This document shows, one piece after another, positions 34,740 to 44,407 of a DNA stretch of 64,000 nt (the first letter of the stretch is position 1; each line of letters opens with the position of its first letter). The DNA is from Aldehydirespirator sp965116195. Its GTDB lineage: Bacteria; Actinomycetota; Acidimicrobiia; Acidimicrobiales; Aldehydirespiratoraceae. The notes under the pieces were generated by a model. That model was not told where the DNA came from. It did not search any database and saw nothing but the letters and a program-made list of their open reading frames with translations. The stretch spans positions 1,488,001 to 1,552,000 of the forward strand of contig OZ220491.1 of NCBI GenBank assembly GCA_965116195.1. Reading direction: 5' to 3'. The translations under genes were made by a program, and so were the position numbers.

Positions 34740-35029
34740 GTAAATACAATATAAAGAAGCGAAAGTTGTTTACCTGCTTGAACCTCTGAAAGCAGACACC
34801 GAACTCTGGCCCCGGAAAACCAATGCTCTCAGCAACTTCCACGCTCTGGCCACCTCAGAGACCAGCCCCTGACTGGAAGCACCGGATTACCGATGTCGGG
34901 ATCGTGGTGGGGTGACGCGGACCAGGCCGGCCATGAGAGGAAATGCCGGATGGATCCGTCCACGGTAACGATGACCCGGAGGCCTTGAGAACCCAGACAT
35001 CTGGAGACCCCATGGGTCGCCTGGAGACG

Positions 35030-36049
35030 CTATGAACCCAGAAGCCCTGCTTGCTCAGCAGATATGTGACCGGCGTCGCGCATCCAACCAAGTGTGTCCG
35101 ACAGGGACTCGGCTGTGGGGCGCAGGGCCACTCCTGTGTCGCTGACGGTGAAAGAGTTGTCACCCGCGCAGTTGTTGAACATGTACTCAACAGACTCGGT
35201 GGTGAGTACCAGGTCACGGCCGAACCGGCGGGCCATGTCCCCTATCCGGCCCCAGAGTTGAAAAGCAACCCTGGGTACCGTGACCGACTTCAAGTCACGG
35301 CCCGTGACGCTGCAGAGCTGTGCCAGCAACTCGTCGCTGCTGAGATGGTGACCGAACATCACGTAGCGCTTCGGGCCACGGCCAGGTTGCATTGCCGCCG
35401 CAACGACCGCAGCTATGTCACGAACATCCACAAGCGTCAGGGTGTAACCATCCGAACGAGGGAACGGCTTGGAAACCCAGAGCTTGACCGGCTCGACCTG
35501 GGTGGAACCATTCCAGTCATCAGGGCCCACGACCATGCTCGGGTAGATGATGACCATTCCGTGGCCCGAGGCCTGATGGCGGCGGGCCAACTGCTCACAA
35601 AGTGCTTTGGTGCGGGCGTAGGGCGAGTTGGCCGTGCCGACCGGGTGCTCACCGGTGACCGGGGCCGTTGTGAAAGGAAACAGCGCAGCTGCGGTTGACA
35701 CATAGACGACCGGGTCACATCCGGCATCCACGGCTGATCCCAGAACGTTAAGGGTTCCCGGGAAGTTCGTGGCCTCAATTGCAGCCTGACTGCTGGGGTC
35801 CGTCCCCACCACCGCAGCGGCATGCACCACCGCATCACAGCCTGCCACTGCAACAGCCACAGCCTCAGCGTCGGTGATGTCGCCGTGGACGGTCTCGATC
35901 GCATCAAGGTCAACGCCGACCCGGGCCGTGACCGTCTGGAGCTTTGACGGCGTTCTGACCAGCGCACGCACATCATGCCCCTGGTGCAGCAGCGCCTTGG
36001 CCGTGTGCGAGCCGACGAAACCGGTCGCGCCGGTCAGCAGAACCTTCAT
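35030..36049 (-). CDS. NAD-dependent epimerase/dehydratase family protein
   Basis: About 339 residues from ATG 36047-36049. It starts with MKVLLTGATGFVGSHTAKAL (nucleotide binding), contains VVYVSTAAAL and the catalytic SPYARTKALCE (YxxxK) and resembles extended SDRs acting on small carbonyl compounds or sterols (dihydroflavonol-reductase-like). The substrate is unknown. The SDR gene upstream is 54 bases away on the same strand. Confidence 0.83.
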   Translation of the reverse strand: MKVLLTGATGFVGSHTAKALLHQGHDVRALVRTPSKLQTVTARVGVDLDAIETVHGDITDAEAVAVAVAGCDAVVHAAAVVGTDPSSQAAIEATNFPGTLNVLGSAVDAGCDPVVYVSTAAALFPFTTAPVTGEHPVGTANSPYARTKALCEQLARRHQASGHGMVIIYPSMVVGPDDWNGSTQVEPVKLWVSKPFPRSDGYTLTLVDVRDIAAVVAAAMQPGRGPKRYVMFGHHLSSDELLAQLCSVTGRDLKSVTVPRVAFQLWGRIGDMARRFGRDLVLTTESVEYMFNNCAGDNSFTVSDTGVALRPTAESLSDTLGWMRDAGHISAEQAGLLGS

Positions 36050-36103
36050 TGCCGAACAATCCAAGGTGCTGTTGCGGCTGTTGCGGCTTGGTCGCCCGTC
36101 CGG

Positions 36104-37045
36104 TCAGACATGCTCAGCTGCTGTCTCAGCACCTGATGCGGGGTTATCCGCGACGGTGCCCTGTGAGCCCAGTAGGGCGTCAATGATCCTGCCGCTGCCG
36201 GCTGGCGTGCCGCGGGTCTCAATACTGCGATGGCGTTCGGCCAGGGCCTCATCAAAATCGCCGTCGGTAAACAGCCAGAATCTGTCGGCAACGACGGCTT
36301 CCAGCACCATGTCGGCCGCCACCGAGGGGGCCATGGCCTGGCGGTACACCTCACGCACCGCGTCACGCAACCGGGACTCCGCCTCACTGTCCGGATCGTC
36401 GTCCAACACTCCGCTGGCGGCCCTGTCGAAGAACCGCTCGGGACGATTGCGTTCGGAGTCCAAAATGTTGGTGGACACAACACCGGGACACAGGCAGGTG
36501 ACACCCACACCGGCCTGTGCTGCGCTCAACTCGGCGTGGAGGGTCTCACTCAACGCCACGACACCATGCTTGGACACGTTGTAAGGGCCTACGCCCGGCG
36601 ATGAAACATGGCCGAGCACCGATGCCGTGTTGACAATGTGGCCCGTACCCCGCTCAATCATGGTCGGCAGGAATGCCTTGCAGCCATGTATCACTCCCCA
36701 CAGATTCACACCCAGACACCACTCCCAGGTCTTCAGCGAAACCTCTGCGATTGCGCCCGCAGCCGCCACGCCGGCGTTGTTGCACAACACGTCAGTCGGA
36801 CCGAAGGCATGCAATGTCTGTTGTTGCAACGCTTCAACTGAGGACCAGGACGACACGTCGCACACCACCGCAATCGCATCCCCGCCCAGGTCCGTGATGT
36901 CGGCCACAGTCTCATGAAGGGGCGGCTCCTCCACATCAGCCACAACCACGCGCATGGACTCCGCCGCGAAACGCCTGGCCATCGCCCGGCCTATGCCGCT
37001 GGCACCTCCCGTGACCACGGCGACTCTTCCGTTGAGATTGTCCAT
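36104..37045 (-). CDS. SDR-family NAD(P)-dependent oxidoreductase
   Basis: 313 residues. TGGASGIG near residue 12, NNAG near 89, a Ser in NTASVLGH and the catalytic YNVSK. Longer than classical SDRs by a C-terminal extension of about 60 residues. Substrate unknown; transcribed with the epimerase-like gene. Confidence 0.86.
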   Translation of the reverse strand: MDNLNGRVAVVTGGASGIGRAMARRFAAESMRVVVADVEEPPLHETVADITDLGGDAIAVVCDVSSWSSVEALQQQTLHAFGPTDVLCNNAGVAAAGAIAEVSLKTWEWCLGVNLWGVIHGCKAFLPTMIERGTGHIVNTASVLGHVSSPGVGPYNVSKHGVVALSETLHAELSAAQAGVGVTCLCPGVVSTNILDSERNRPERFFDRAASGVLDDDPDSEAESRLRDAVREVYRQAMAPSVAADMVLEAVVADRFWLFTDGDFDEALAERHRSIETRGTPAGSGRIIDALLGSQGTVADNPASGAETAAEHV

Positions 37046-37230
37046 GCCTCGTGCTTTCCTTCCCTTGAGGTTGTCAGTGCCCGGTGCTCTGTTTTCCCTT
37101 GAGCTTGTCTGTGGCCGGTGCCTTGTCTCACTCTGGGCCTGTGCTTCTTCTTACTTTGGGGTTGTCTATGGCCGGCTCTTGTCTTCCCTGAGGTTGTAGT
37201 GCCCGGTGCTTTGTGTCATGTCCGAGCGGC
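37046..37230. repeat. Degenerate repeats upstream of the SDR
   Basis: About four diverged units around TTGAGGTTGTCAGTGCCCGGTG, spaced roughly 45 bp, fill the spacer between the SDR start and the F420 oxidoreductase stop. No gene is seen. Confidence 0.65.
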
Positions 37231-37232
37231 TG

Positions 37233-38147
37233 TCAGCCGCCTGGGTTGGGGGCTGGGGCCAGGGCTGCCAACGCCTCGTGGTCCACCGCGGCGACCCCCT
37301 TGTCGGGGTGCAATGCCTGTATGCAGACCTGTGTTGCGCCGGCGGTGGCGTGCTCAACAAGCCGTCGCTCGATCGTTTCAGCGTCACCCCAGACGACCAT
37401 GGCATCCAGGAAGCGGTCCGTGAGGCCGTCGATGTCATCTTCGGTGAATCCCAGGCGCTTCCAGCAGGCGCGGTATCCCGGGGCCCGTGTGTAGAACTTC
37501 ATGACCTTGGCAGCCGTGGCTCGTGCCTGGCTGCCGTCACTGGTCAGCATCACCTTCTGCTCAACACACAACAGCGCGCCGTCACCCATCACTGACCGGG
37601 CAAAGGCTGTGTGTTCTGGCGTGGTGTTGTAGGGATGGGCACCGGCGGTTCGCTCCGCCGCGAGTTCAAGCATCCGCGGTCCGAGCGCGGCCAGCACCAC
37701 GGGCACCGGCGCGGGAGGCTGTACCGCTGTGTAACGCGAGGCAGCCATCGAATCCAGATAAGCGCGCATGTAGCTGAGCGGCTTGTCATAGGGGATGCCC
37801 CGCACCTTGCTCACAATGACCGGGCTGGAAACACCCAGACCCAGCGTGAAACGCCCACCGGTCTGCTCGGCCACCGTGTATGCGCCCTGCTGCATGGTGC
37901 CGGGGTGGCGGTTGTATATATTGGCTATGCCGCTGGCCAGGCGCAGCCTGGAGGTCACCGCACCCAGATGTGCCGCCAGGACGAAAGGATCACGCCCGAA
38001 CGTCTCACCCAACCACAGCTGGGAGTAGCCGAGGCTCTCCAACGTCGTGGCCAGGGTCGCCACTTCCGCTGCGCTGAGAGTCTCAGGTGCTGCCCAACAA
38101 CCACGCTCGCTCAACATATTGATGCTCCAAATCACGCTGACGGCCAA
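37233..38147 (-). CDS. LLM-class F420-dependent oxidoreductase
   Basis: 304 residues (an ATG 30 bases downstream is an alternative start). Luciferase-like (TIM-barrel) pattern: YSQLWLGETFGRDPFVLAAHLGAVTSRLRLASG, with GRFTLGLGVSSP. Members use reduced F420 for hydride transfer to varied substrates. F420 synthesis is represented in the window by cofD (63665). It is divergent from the cytochrome c gene, the two starts being about 18 bases apart. Confidence 0.87.
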   Translation of the reverse strand: MAVSVIWSINMLSERGCWAAPETLSAAEVATLATTLESLGYSQLWLGETFGRDPFVLAAHLGAVTSRLRLASGIANIYNRHPGTMQQGAYTVAEQTGGRFTLGLGVSSPVIVSKVRGIPYDKPLSYMRAYLDSMAASRYTAVQPPAPVPVVLAALGPRMLELAAERTAGAHPYNTTPEHTAFARSVMGDGALLCVEQKVMLTSDGSQARATAAKVMKFYTRAPGYRACWKRLGFTEDDIDGLTDRFLDAMVVWGDAETIERRLVEHATAGATQVCIQALHPDKGVAAVDHEALAALAPAPNPGG

Positions 38148-38165
38148 CTACCGTACCGGCAACAT

Positions 38166-39404
38166 ATGACCAAGTACAAGACAGCAATCCTGCTCGCGTC
38201 TACTCGGCGGTTCGTTTGTGGCTGGTATCGGGCGGTCGGTGTGCTCCGAGGCCGCGCCGCAGTCCTGCTCACGTCCGTCCTGCGGTTCGTTTGTGGCTGG
38301 TATCGGGCGGTCGGTGTGCTCCGAAGCCGCACCGGAGTCCCGCTCACGTCCGCTCTGCGGTTCGTTTGTGGCTGGTATCGGGCGGTCGGTGTGCTCCGAG
38401 GCCGCGCCGCAGTCCTGCTCACGTCCGTCCTGCGCCTGGTTTGTTGCTGGTATCGGGCGGTCGGTGTGCTCCGAGGCCGCACCGCAGTCCTGCTCACATC
38501 CGTCCCGCGCCTGGTTTGTTGCTGGTGCCGGGCAGACGGTGTGCTCCGAGGCCGCGCCGGAGTCCTGCTCACGTCCGCTCTGCTCGTCGTGAGTTGCAGT
38601 GCTGATGACCAGACAGAAGTTGCAGAGCCTGCGCCCACCTCTGCGACTCCGACTGCCTCCGCGGAAGCAGGCGGCGCTGAAACAGCACCAACCACGAGCC
38701 ACGCTGCTGTGGCCGAGGGGACTGAGTCAGCACCGACTGCGCCTGCTGACACGACGGCTCTTGATCCGGCCACAACTTTGGATGCTGGGCAAGCAGACGG
38801 GGTTGCGACACCCTCTGTCACTGTCGCGACCAATCCCACCACTTCCGTTGTGACAACTGACCGAGCCGTGACAACTGACCCAGCCGTGACAACGACACCT
38901 CCTGCCCCGGCTCCCGCCGACGCAACCGTTGACGCCACAACTCCCGCACCCACCTCCACGACAACGTCTCCAGCCACGACACCTTCGACCACAACTGCGG
39001 CTCCCACCGCAACCACCGCACCTTCAACTACAACTGCGACTCCCACCACCACGACACCTTCAACCACCACCACGGCTCCCACCACCACGACACCTGCGAC
39101 CACAACAGCCCCAACCACAACTGCGGCTCCCACCACCACAGCAGCGCCAACGACAACTGTTGTGACGATTGATGGTCAGGCTGTTTTCTATTCGGAAACC
39201 TGCGATGCCTGCCATCGCTCTGAAGGAGAAGGTGCCGACCTCGCTTCTTCCACCTTGAGCTTCAGCGAGGTGGTTGAGGTGATCCGCTTTGGAGTTCCCG
39301 GAACCCAGATGGAAGGATGGGACTTCGAACCGAAGCCACCCGGGCTCACCCGAGCAGAGATTGAAGCGGTCGCAAGCTACGTGATGAGCCTGCGAACCGG
39401 CTAA
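38166..39404 (+). CDS. Cytochrome c lipoprotein with amplified N-terminus and Thr/Pro-rich stalk
   Basis: 412 residues from ATG 38166. The N-terminus is five copies of a 25-residue block (75 bp each); only the last continues into a lipoprotein signal, LLTSALLVVSC, followed by SADDQTE. A stalk of about 200 residues rich in Thr, Ala and Pro follows. The C-terminal domain binds haem c: CDACH, axial Met in GTQMEGWDFEP, and the final helix AVASYVMSL. A GTG at 38541, in the last block, may be the ancestral start and would give an ordinary lipoprotein. It is convergent (4-bp overlap) with an SLH-anchored sugar dehydrogenase, a plausible electron donor. Confidence 0.8.
   Translation: MTKYKTAILLASTRRFVCGWYRAVGVLRGRAAVLLTSVLRFVCGWYRAVGVLRSRTGVPLTSALRFVCGWYRAVGVLRGRAAVLLTSVLRLVCCWYRAVGVLRGRTAVLLTSVPRLVCCWCRADGVLRGRAGVLLTSALLVVSCSADDQTEVAEPAPTSATPTASAEAGGAETAPTTSHAAVAEGTESAPTAPADTTALDPATTLDAGQADGVATPSVTVATNPTTSVVTTDRAVTTDPAVTTTPPAPAPADATVDATTPAPTSTTTSPATTPSTTTAAPTATTAPSTTTATPTTTTPSTTTTAPTTTTPATTTAPTTTAAPTTTAAPTTTVVTIDGQAVFYSETCDACHRSEGEGADLASSTLSFSEVVEVIRFGVPGTQMEGWDFEPKPPGLTRAEIEAVASYVMSLRTG
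38205..38585 (+). repeat. 75-bp in-frame tandem array in the cytochrome c gene
   Basis: GTGCTCCGA recurs at 38241, 38316, 38391, 38466 and 38541, exactly 75 bp apart, with TTTGTGGCTGGTATCGGGCG-type sequence between. Because 75 is a multiple of three, all copies stay in frame and repeat the 5' coding region and leader of the lipoprotein. Confidence 0.92.
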
Positions 39405-41173
39405 TCAGAGTTCGGAACCACTTTCCATACCTCCCAGCGGGACAGCAGGTACAGTTCGCCGAACCCGTCCACTCCGAAGGACCACACGTATCTCGGGCGC
39501 TTTACCGCACGCGACCAGTCGTAGTGCTCTGACACCTCTCCGTCATAGACAAAGGTACGAATCCAGTCACCGGTGAAGTCGGTGTAGAAGTACCGCCCGA
39601 CCATTTCCGGTATCGCCGAACCGCGGTAGACATAGCCTCCGATGACCGAGATACCATCGGAGCGGGGATACTCCAACTGCGGCACGAACAGTCCGTGGCG
39701 TGGACAATTTCCCGGGTCCACGCACTGAGAGCCTTCCAACACGTTCCAGCCGTAGTTGAGGCCAGCCTCATCCGCGTCAGCGACGTTCACCTCCTCAAGC
39801 ATCTGCTGGCCCACGTCGGCGATGTAGATGCGACCGTCGTCAAAGCTGAAACGCCACGGGTTGCGCAGCCCGTATGCCCAAACCTCATCCAGCCCGTCCC
39901 CGGAGTTCGCAAACGGGTTGCCGGGCGGAATGGCGTAGGGGTTTCCCCGGTCCACGTCAATACGGACAATGGTTCCGAGTTCGGTTTGGGGGTTCTGGCC
40001 ATGATCGAACGGGTCATAAGCGCCACCACCGTCGCCCACCGCAATATACAGATACCCGTCGGGGCCGAACTGGAGTTGTCCTCCCTTGTGCGTGGGCGAT
40101 GTCGGGCGCTGTTCAAACGTGATGATCTTGCGGGCACTGTTCAGATCTGCGCGGTTGGGATTGCCAGACTGTACACGGTACTCATAAACCTGGCTGTGGC
40201 CGTCAAGGTCGGTGTAGAACACGTAAAACTGACGGTTGCTGGAATAGTCGGGATGAAAGGCCATACCGAGCATGCCGCGTTCCGAGGCATCCTTGCGTAC
40301 CAGCCCCTGGATGTCAAGGAAAGGTTCTGGTAACAGAATTTCCTCGGAGATAATCCGGATCAGGCCGTCCTTCAGCACCAGAAACAGTCGCGCGTCCCCG
40401 CGAGGGGCCTGTAGGTCCGTGGTGCCCCCCACAATGCCATCCACGACCAGTTCCAGCCGCCATGGAACGGGCAACGGTTCAATGGGTGCAAGGTCCAGAC
40501 TTCGCCCCAGAAACGTAGCCATCTGCTCACGCGTCACCGGATCACGCGGACAAAAATACTCAGCACCCTTGTGGCAACCCTTCGTGATACCGGCCGCATA
40601 CAACGCATTGATGTTCGAGGTGTGAACACCACTCACATCCCTGAAAACACCTCCAGCAGCGGCCTCGGGCAACTCCAATGCCCGCACCAAAAAAGTGGCC
40701 ATCTGCTCACGCGTCACCGGATCACGCGGACAAAAATACTCAACACCTTTGTGACACCCTCTGGTGATAGCAGCCGCATACAACGCATTGATGTTGGAGG
40801 CATGAACACCACTCACATCCACAAAGACATCGCCACCGGCGGCATCCGGCAACTCCAATGCCCGCACCAAAAAAGTGGCCATCTGCTCACGCGTCACCGG
40901 ATCACGCGGACAATAAAGGCGCTCATCCGGTTTGCATCCATTCGTGATCCCCTCCACGGCCAGCGCTTCAATGCTGGCTTCGTGAACGCTGTCGTTGTCA
41001 TCAACGAACGTGCCGCCGGGGTATGCGATGTCCTGGGCCACGGCCCGCGACGGGGGCGATGACCAGACCGATACCAGTACAAGTGACGACAACAACACAA
41101 GCACAAGCGCCAAGACCGCACCAATAGCTCCGCCCAACGGTGAATTCCGCACGAATCGAACAAGTTGGCTCAC
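39401..41173 (-). CDS. SLH-repeat-anchored soluble-glucose-dehydrogenase-type (PQQ) enzyme
   Basis: About 590 residues from GTG 41173 (AGGAG seven bases upstream, 16 bases after ahcY). A membrane/signal segment is followed by three SLH-like repeats, each with CPRDPVTREQMATFL, then a six-bladed propeller of the aldose sugar dehydrogenase/glucose-sorbosone family: GMLGMAFHPDY, THKGGQLQFGPDGYLYIAVGDGG, RNPWRFSFD and GLNYGWNVLEG. Such enzymes oxidise sugars with PQQ. Its position on the cell wall next to a cytochrome c lipoprotein fits an extracellular oxidation chain. Whether PQQ is made by this organism is unknown. Confidence 0.86.
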   Translation of the reverse strand: MSQLVRFVRNSPLGGAIGAVLALVLVLLSSLVLVSVWSSPPSRAVAQDIAYPGGTFVDDNDSVHEASIEALAVEGITNGCKPDERLYCPRDPVTREQMATFLVRALELPDAAGGDVFVDVSGVHASNINALYAAAITRGCHKGVEYFCPRDPVTREQMATFLVRALELPEAAAGGVFRDVSGVHTSNINALYAAGITKGCHKGAEYFCPRDPVTREQMATFLGRSLDLAPIEPLPVPWRLELVVDGIVGGTTDLQAPRGDARLFLVLKDGLIRIISEEILLPEPFLDIQGLVRKDASERGMLGMAFHPDYSSNRQFYVFYTDLDGHSQVYEYRVQSGNPNRADLNSARKIITFEQRPTSPTHKGGQLQFGPDGYLYIAVGDGGGAYDPFDHGQNPQTELGTIVRIDVDRGNPYAIPPGNPFANSGDGLDEVWAYGLRNPWRFSFDDGRIYIADVGQQMLEEVNVADADEAGLNYGWNVLEGSQCVDPGNCPRHGLFVPQLEYPRSDGISVIGGYVYRGSAIPEMVGRYFYTDFTGDWIRTFVYDGEVSEHYDWSRAVKRPRYVWSFGVDGFGELYLLSRWEVWKVVPNSD

Positions 41174-41189
41174 ACCAGGGCTCCTGTGA

Positions 41190-42659
41190 TCAATAGCGGT
41201 AGTGATCGGGTTTGTATGGGCCGTCGGCATCCACCCCCAGGTAGTCGGCCTGAGTTGGGGTGAGTCTGCTCAGACGCACACCCAGGGCATCAAGATGCAA
41301 TCGGGCCACCTCCTCGTCCAAGCGACGCGGCAACGTTGTCACACCGATGGGCATGGTTGCGGCCCTGGCGTGCAACTCCATCTGAGCGAGCACCTGATTG
41401 GTGAAACTGCAGGACATCACAAAACTGGGATGTCCTGTGGCGTTACCGAGATTTAGCAGACGCCCTTCCGAGAGTACCAACACAGAGTGGCCGTCACCGA
41501 AAACATACTCATCCACCTGAGGCTTTATGTTGATCCTGTGCACATCAGACATGCGGTTCAGTCCGGCCACGTCAACCTCATTGTCGAAGTGTCCGATGTT
41601 GCCGACAATGGCCTGGTGCTTCATCCGAGCCATGTGTCCGGTGGTGATGACACCGGCGTTGCCCGTGGCCGTGATGAAAATGTCGGCTGTGCCGACCAAC
41701 GCTTCGAGCGTGTTCACCTCATAGCCTTCCATGGCGGCCTGCAGCGCGCAGATGGGATCAATCTCTGTCACGATCACCCGCGCGCCCTGGCCGCGCAGGG
41801 CCGCTGCGCAGCCTTTGCCCACGTCGCCGTAGCCACACACCACCGCCACCTTGCCGCCGATCATCACGTCGGTGGCGCGGTTGATCCCGTCAAGCAGAGA
41901 GTGTCGACAGCCGTAATGGTTGTCGAATTTGGATTTGGTCACAGAGTCGTTGACGTTCACCGCCGGGAACAACAACTCACCCCGCTCCAGCATCTGCTGC
42001 AAGCGCATGACACCCGTGGTCGTCTCCTCGGACACCCCGCGCACTCCCGGAACGATGCGTCTGAAGAACTCGTGGTCATGCGAGGCGACAGTGCGAAGCC
42101 GTTCAAGAAACACCGACCATTCCTCGGGGTCGTTTTCGACTGCATCCGGAATGACACCGGCACGCTCGTACTCGTGTCCCTTGTGCACCATGAGGGTGGC
42201 ATCACCACCATCGTCAAGGATCAAAGACGGGCCGGTGCCGTCGGGCCAGCGCAGGATCTGTTCTGTGGCCCACCAGTACTCCTCCAGCGTTTCGCCCTTC
42301 CACGCAAAGACCGGCACACCGTCGGGTTCCGCAACGGTGCCGTGCGGCCCGACCGCAACCGCGGCGGCAGCGTGATCCTGGGTGGAGAATATGTTGCAAC
42401 TGGCCCAGCGCACCTGCGCCCCAAGCGCCACCAAGGTCTCGATCAGAACCGCCGTCTGCACGGTCATGTGCAGTGATCCGGCTATGCGTGCGCCAGCCAA
42501 CGGTTGCTCGTCGTAATGGCGGCCACGCAGAGCCATCAGTCCGGGCATCTCGTTCTCAGCCAGACGGATCTCGGCGCGCCCGAACTCTGCCAGCGAGAGA
42601 TCGGCTACCCGCATGTCAGCGTCGGGTGAGCTGGGCTGAGAATCATGTGACAGGTCCAT
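41190..42659 (-). CDS. ahcY: Adenosylhomocysteinase
   Basis: 489 residues. It splits S-adenosylhomocysteine to adenosine and homocysteine, keeping methylation going. Landmarks: MTVQTAVLIETL, SCNIFSTQDHAAAA, the NAD-binding VCGYGDVGKGCAAALRG and the C-terminal KPDHYRY. It is the downstream member of the mannose-metabolism series, as in mycobacteria. Confidence 0.97.
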   Translation of the reverse strand: MDLSHDSQPSSPDADMRVADLSLAEFGRAEIRLAENEMPGLMALRGRHYDEQPLAGARIAGSLHMTVQTAVLIETLVALGAQVRWASCNIFSTQDHAAAAVAVGPHGTVAEPDGVPVFAWKGETLEEYWWATEQILRWPDGTGPSLILDDGGDATLMVHKGHEYERAGVIPDAVENDPEEWSVFLERLRTVASHDHEFFRRIVPGVRGVSEETTTGVMRLQQMLERGELLFPAVNVNDSVTKSKFDNHYGCRHSLLDGINRATDVMIGGKVAVVCGYGDVGKGCAAALRGQGARVIVTEIDPICALQAAMEGYEVNTLEALVGTADIFITATGNAGVITTGHMARMKHQAIVGNIGHFDNEVDVAGLNRMSDVHRINIKPQVDEYVFGDGHSVLVLSEGRLLNLGNATGHPSFVMSCSFTNQVLAQMELHARAATMPIGVTTLPRRLDEEVARLHLDALGVRLSRLTPTQADYLGVDADGPYKPDHYRY

Positions 42660-42669
42660 TCAAACTCCC

Positions 42670-42926
42670 CGGTGATCCTAGAAGCCGACGATCCCATGCA
42701 GACCCTGTGACCTCGAGAGGCGGCCTGTGACTCCGGGCAGGAACCCCGGCAATGGCCCGAGATGGTGCGCCGCCTGTGAGGCGGCCTGTGATTCCGGGCA
42801 GCAACCCACGGCAGCCTGAGATGCCATGTCTGAGATGCACCGGAGCCGACCCGCCGCCCCCCGCGATGACCCGCCGCTCGATCTCGTGCCTGAGATGCCA
42901 TGTCTGAGATGCACCGGAGCCGACAG
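42670..42926. repeat. Repeat-filled spacer between manA and ahcY
   Basis: GAGATGCCATGTCTGAGATG followed by CACCGGAGCCGAC occurs at about 42819 and 42892, the right copy abutting the manA stop; GGCGGCCTGTGA occurs at 42720 and 42779. I see no SAH- or SAM-riboswitch core in this leader of ahcY. Confidence 0.7.
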
Positions 42927-44132
42927 CTAGAGATCGGTGTCGCTGCCCAGGCCGGCACAGAACAAGGTGCCGTGACCTGACAACATCACCTGTTGCTCGG
43001 TTGCACCCACCCACCCGGCAGATCCACGGTCGAGTGTCATCTCCGCAGTCTGGACACAACCGTCAACGCACAGCAACAGAGCCGGGCCACCGCCGACACT
43101 CATCAAGCCGTTCACCTCCAATCGCCGCAACGAGAACTCCGGCACGGCCGTTTCATAGACCGCCACACCATCAACCGGCTGCGGGCGCTGAACCCGCGCC
43201 TCGCCCGACACCGCGTCAACGATCTCAAGAAGTACGGGAATATCAACATGTTTGGATGTGAGACCGCCTCTCACCACATTGTCGGATGCTGCCATCAACT
43301 CAACAGCCGTTCCTCCCAGATAGACGTGCAGACAACCCGGGCCCACAAAGAGAGCTTCGCCCGGGGTGAGCACAACATGGTTCAACAGCAGTGCGGCCGT
43401 CACCGCAACATCACCGGGATGAAGCACCCCGAGTCGGGCCACCGCCGATCGTGTGACCGTCCATTCGTCCTCAGCAACCGCAGTTGCGCAGGCCTCGGTC
43501 GTGGCGTCGGCGAGGCGGGTTGCCTCAGCCGGGCCCAGCGTCAGTAGCCAGCGCAGCAAGCCGCTCAGGTCTGCTTTGTCGCCTGATTTGTCGCCTGATT
43601 TGTCGTCTGAGCCGCCGCAGCAGCTCAGATGGTGGCGCAGCGGGTCCAGGCCGGGCGCATCCAACGTGTCAAGCAACTGGATCGTTCGTTTTGGAGGGCG
43701 CAATCCCGACAACGCTTCAAACTCGCTCAGCGCGCATATCAACTCGGGTTTGTGTGAGGGATCTCGGAATATGCGCTCGGGAGCGTCCAGCGCCCTGCCC
43801 AGGTCTTGCTCACGTTGATACCCCGAGGCGGCCTGCTGCGCCGAGGGGTGAGCCTGAAGTGACAGCGGAGCGACTGCTGCCAATACCTTCAACAAGAACG
43901 GTAGACGGCCATAACGCGAAGCCGTGGCAGAACCCAGCGCGGCACACGGATCTCTGGCGATCAGACAGTCAAGCGGCTCGGCTCTGGCCCCGACCAGCGC
44001 CGGTGCGCCCGGATGGGCACCAAACCACAATTCCGCCCACGGCTCACCCGTTGCTGGACGGCCCAACAAATCCGGGATTGCAGTAAGTGACCCCCACGCG
44101 TAGCCGCGCACCGCACCCTCAATCAACTCCAC
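42927..44132 (-). CDS. manA: Mannose-6-phosphate isomerase, class I
   Basis: About 401 residues from a GTG at 44132 (first residues MELIEGAVRGYAWGS). Interconverts fructose-6-P and mannose-6-P. Landmarks: PWAELWFGAHPGAP, LKVLAAVAPLSLQAHPS (zinc ligands), HKPELICAL, and GPGCLHVYLGGTAVELMAASDNVVRGG. A short acidic insertion DKSGDKSGDK is a small in-frame repeat. The start region is duplicated 73 bp upstream (near 44205) with ATG in place of GTG, but out of frame. Confidence 0.92.
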   Translation of the reverse strand: MELIEGAVRGYAWGSLTAIPDLLGRPATGEPWAELWFGAHPGAPALVGARAEPLDCLIARDPCAALGSATASRYGRLPFLLKVLAAVAPLSLQAHPSAQQAASGYQREQDLGRALDAPERIFRDPSHKPELICALSEFEALSGLRPPKRTIQLLDTLDAPGLDPLRHHLSCCGGSDDKSGDKSGDKADLSGLLRWLLTLGPAEATRLADATTEACATAVAEDEWTVTRSAVARLGVLHPGDVAVTAALLLNHVVLTPGEALFVGPGCLHVYLGGTAVELMAASDNVVRGGLTSKHVDIPVLLEIVDAVSGEARVQRPQPVDGVAVYETAVPEFSLRRLEVNGLMSVGGGPALLLCVDGCVQTAEMTLDRGSAGWVGATEQQVMLSGHGTLFCAGLGSDTDL

Positions 44133-44407
44133 GCGTGTTGACCCTTTCACACGTGTCCGCCGGTGCCATGTTCCGAGTTGTAATGCCGCCCTCAATCAAC
44201 TCCATGCGTGTTGACCCTTTCCACCCTGTTCACCTTGCAGGTGGGCGCAGGTGCATTCCAACACATTCCGAGAGCCACCGTCAGTACCCACCATGTGACT
44301 CTCTGTGCACCCAACTCAGTCGATTGCTGATGCGCTGTCGGCGGTGTTGTTATCGTCAACTCCATCATCTGAACCTCTGCACAAACCGCTCGAAGTGCCG
44401 ATACAGA
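44133..44407. other. Spacer with a duplicated manA start region
   Basis: CTCAATCAACTCCA-GCGTGTTGACCC occurs at the manA start (44118-44145) and again near 44191-44218. The rest has no supported gene. Confidence 0.65.

Noticed and set aside
37611..38165. Extended N-terminus of the cytochrome c lipoprotein
   Set aside because: The upstream part of the open frame overlaps the F420 oxidoreductase in antisense and has no signal or domain.
42660..42926. SAH riboswitch upstream of ahcY
   Set aside because: The leader is short, repeat-filled, and lacks the conserved SAH-riboswitch core.
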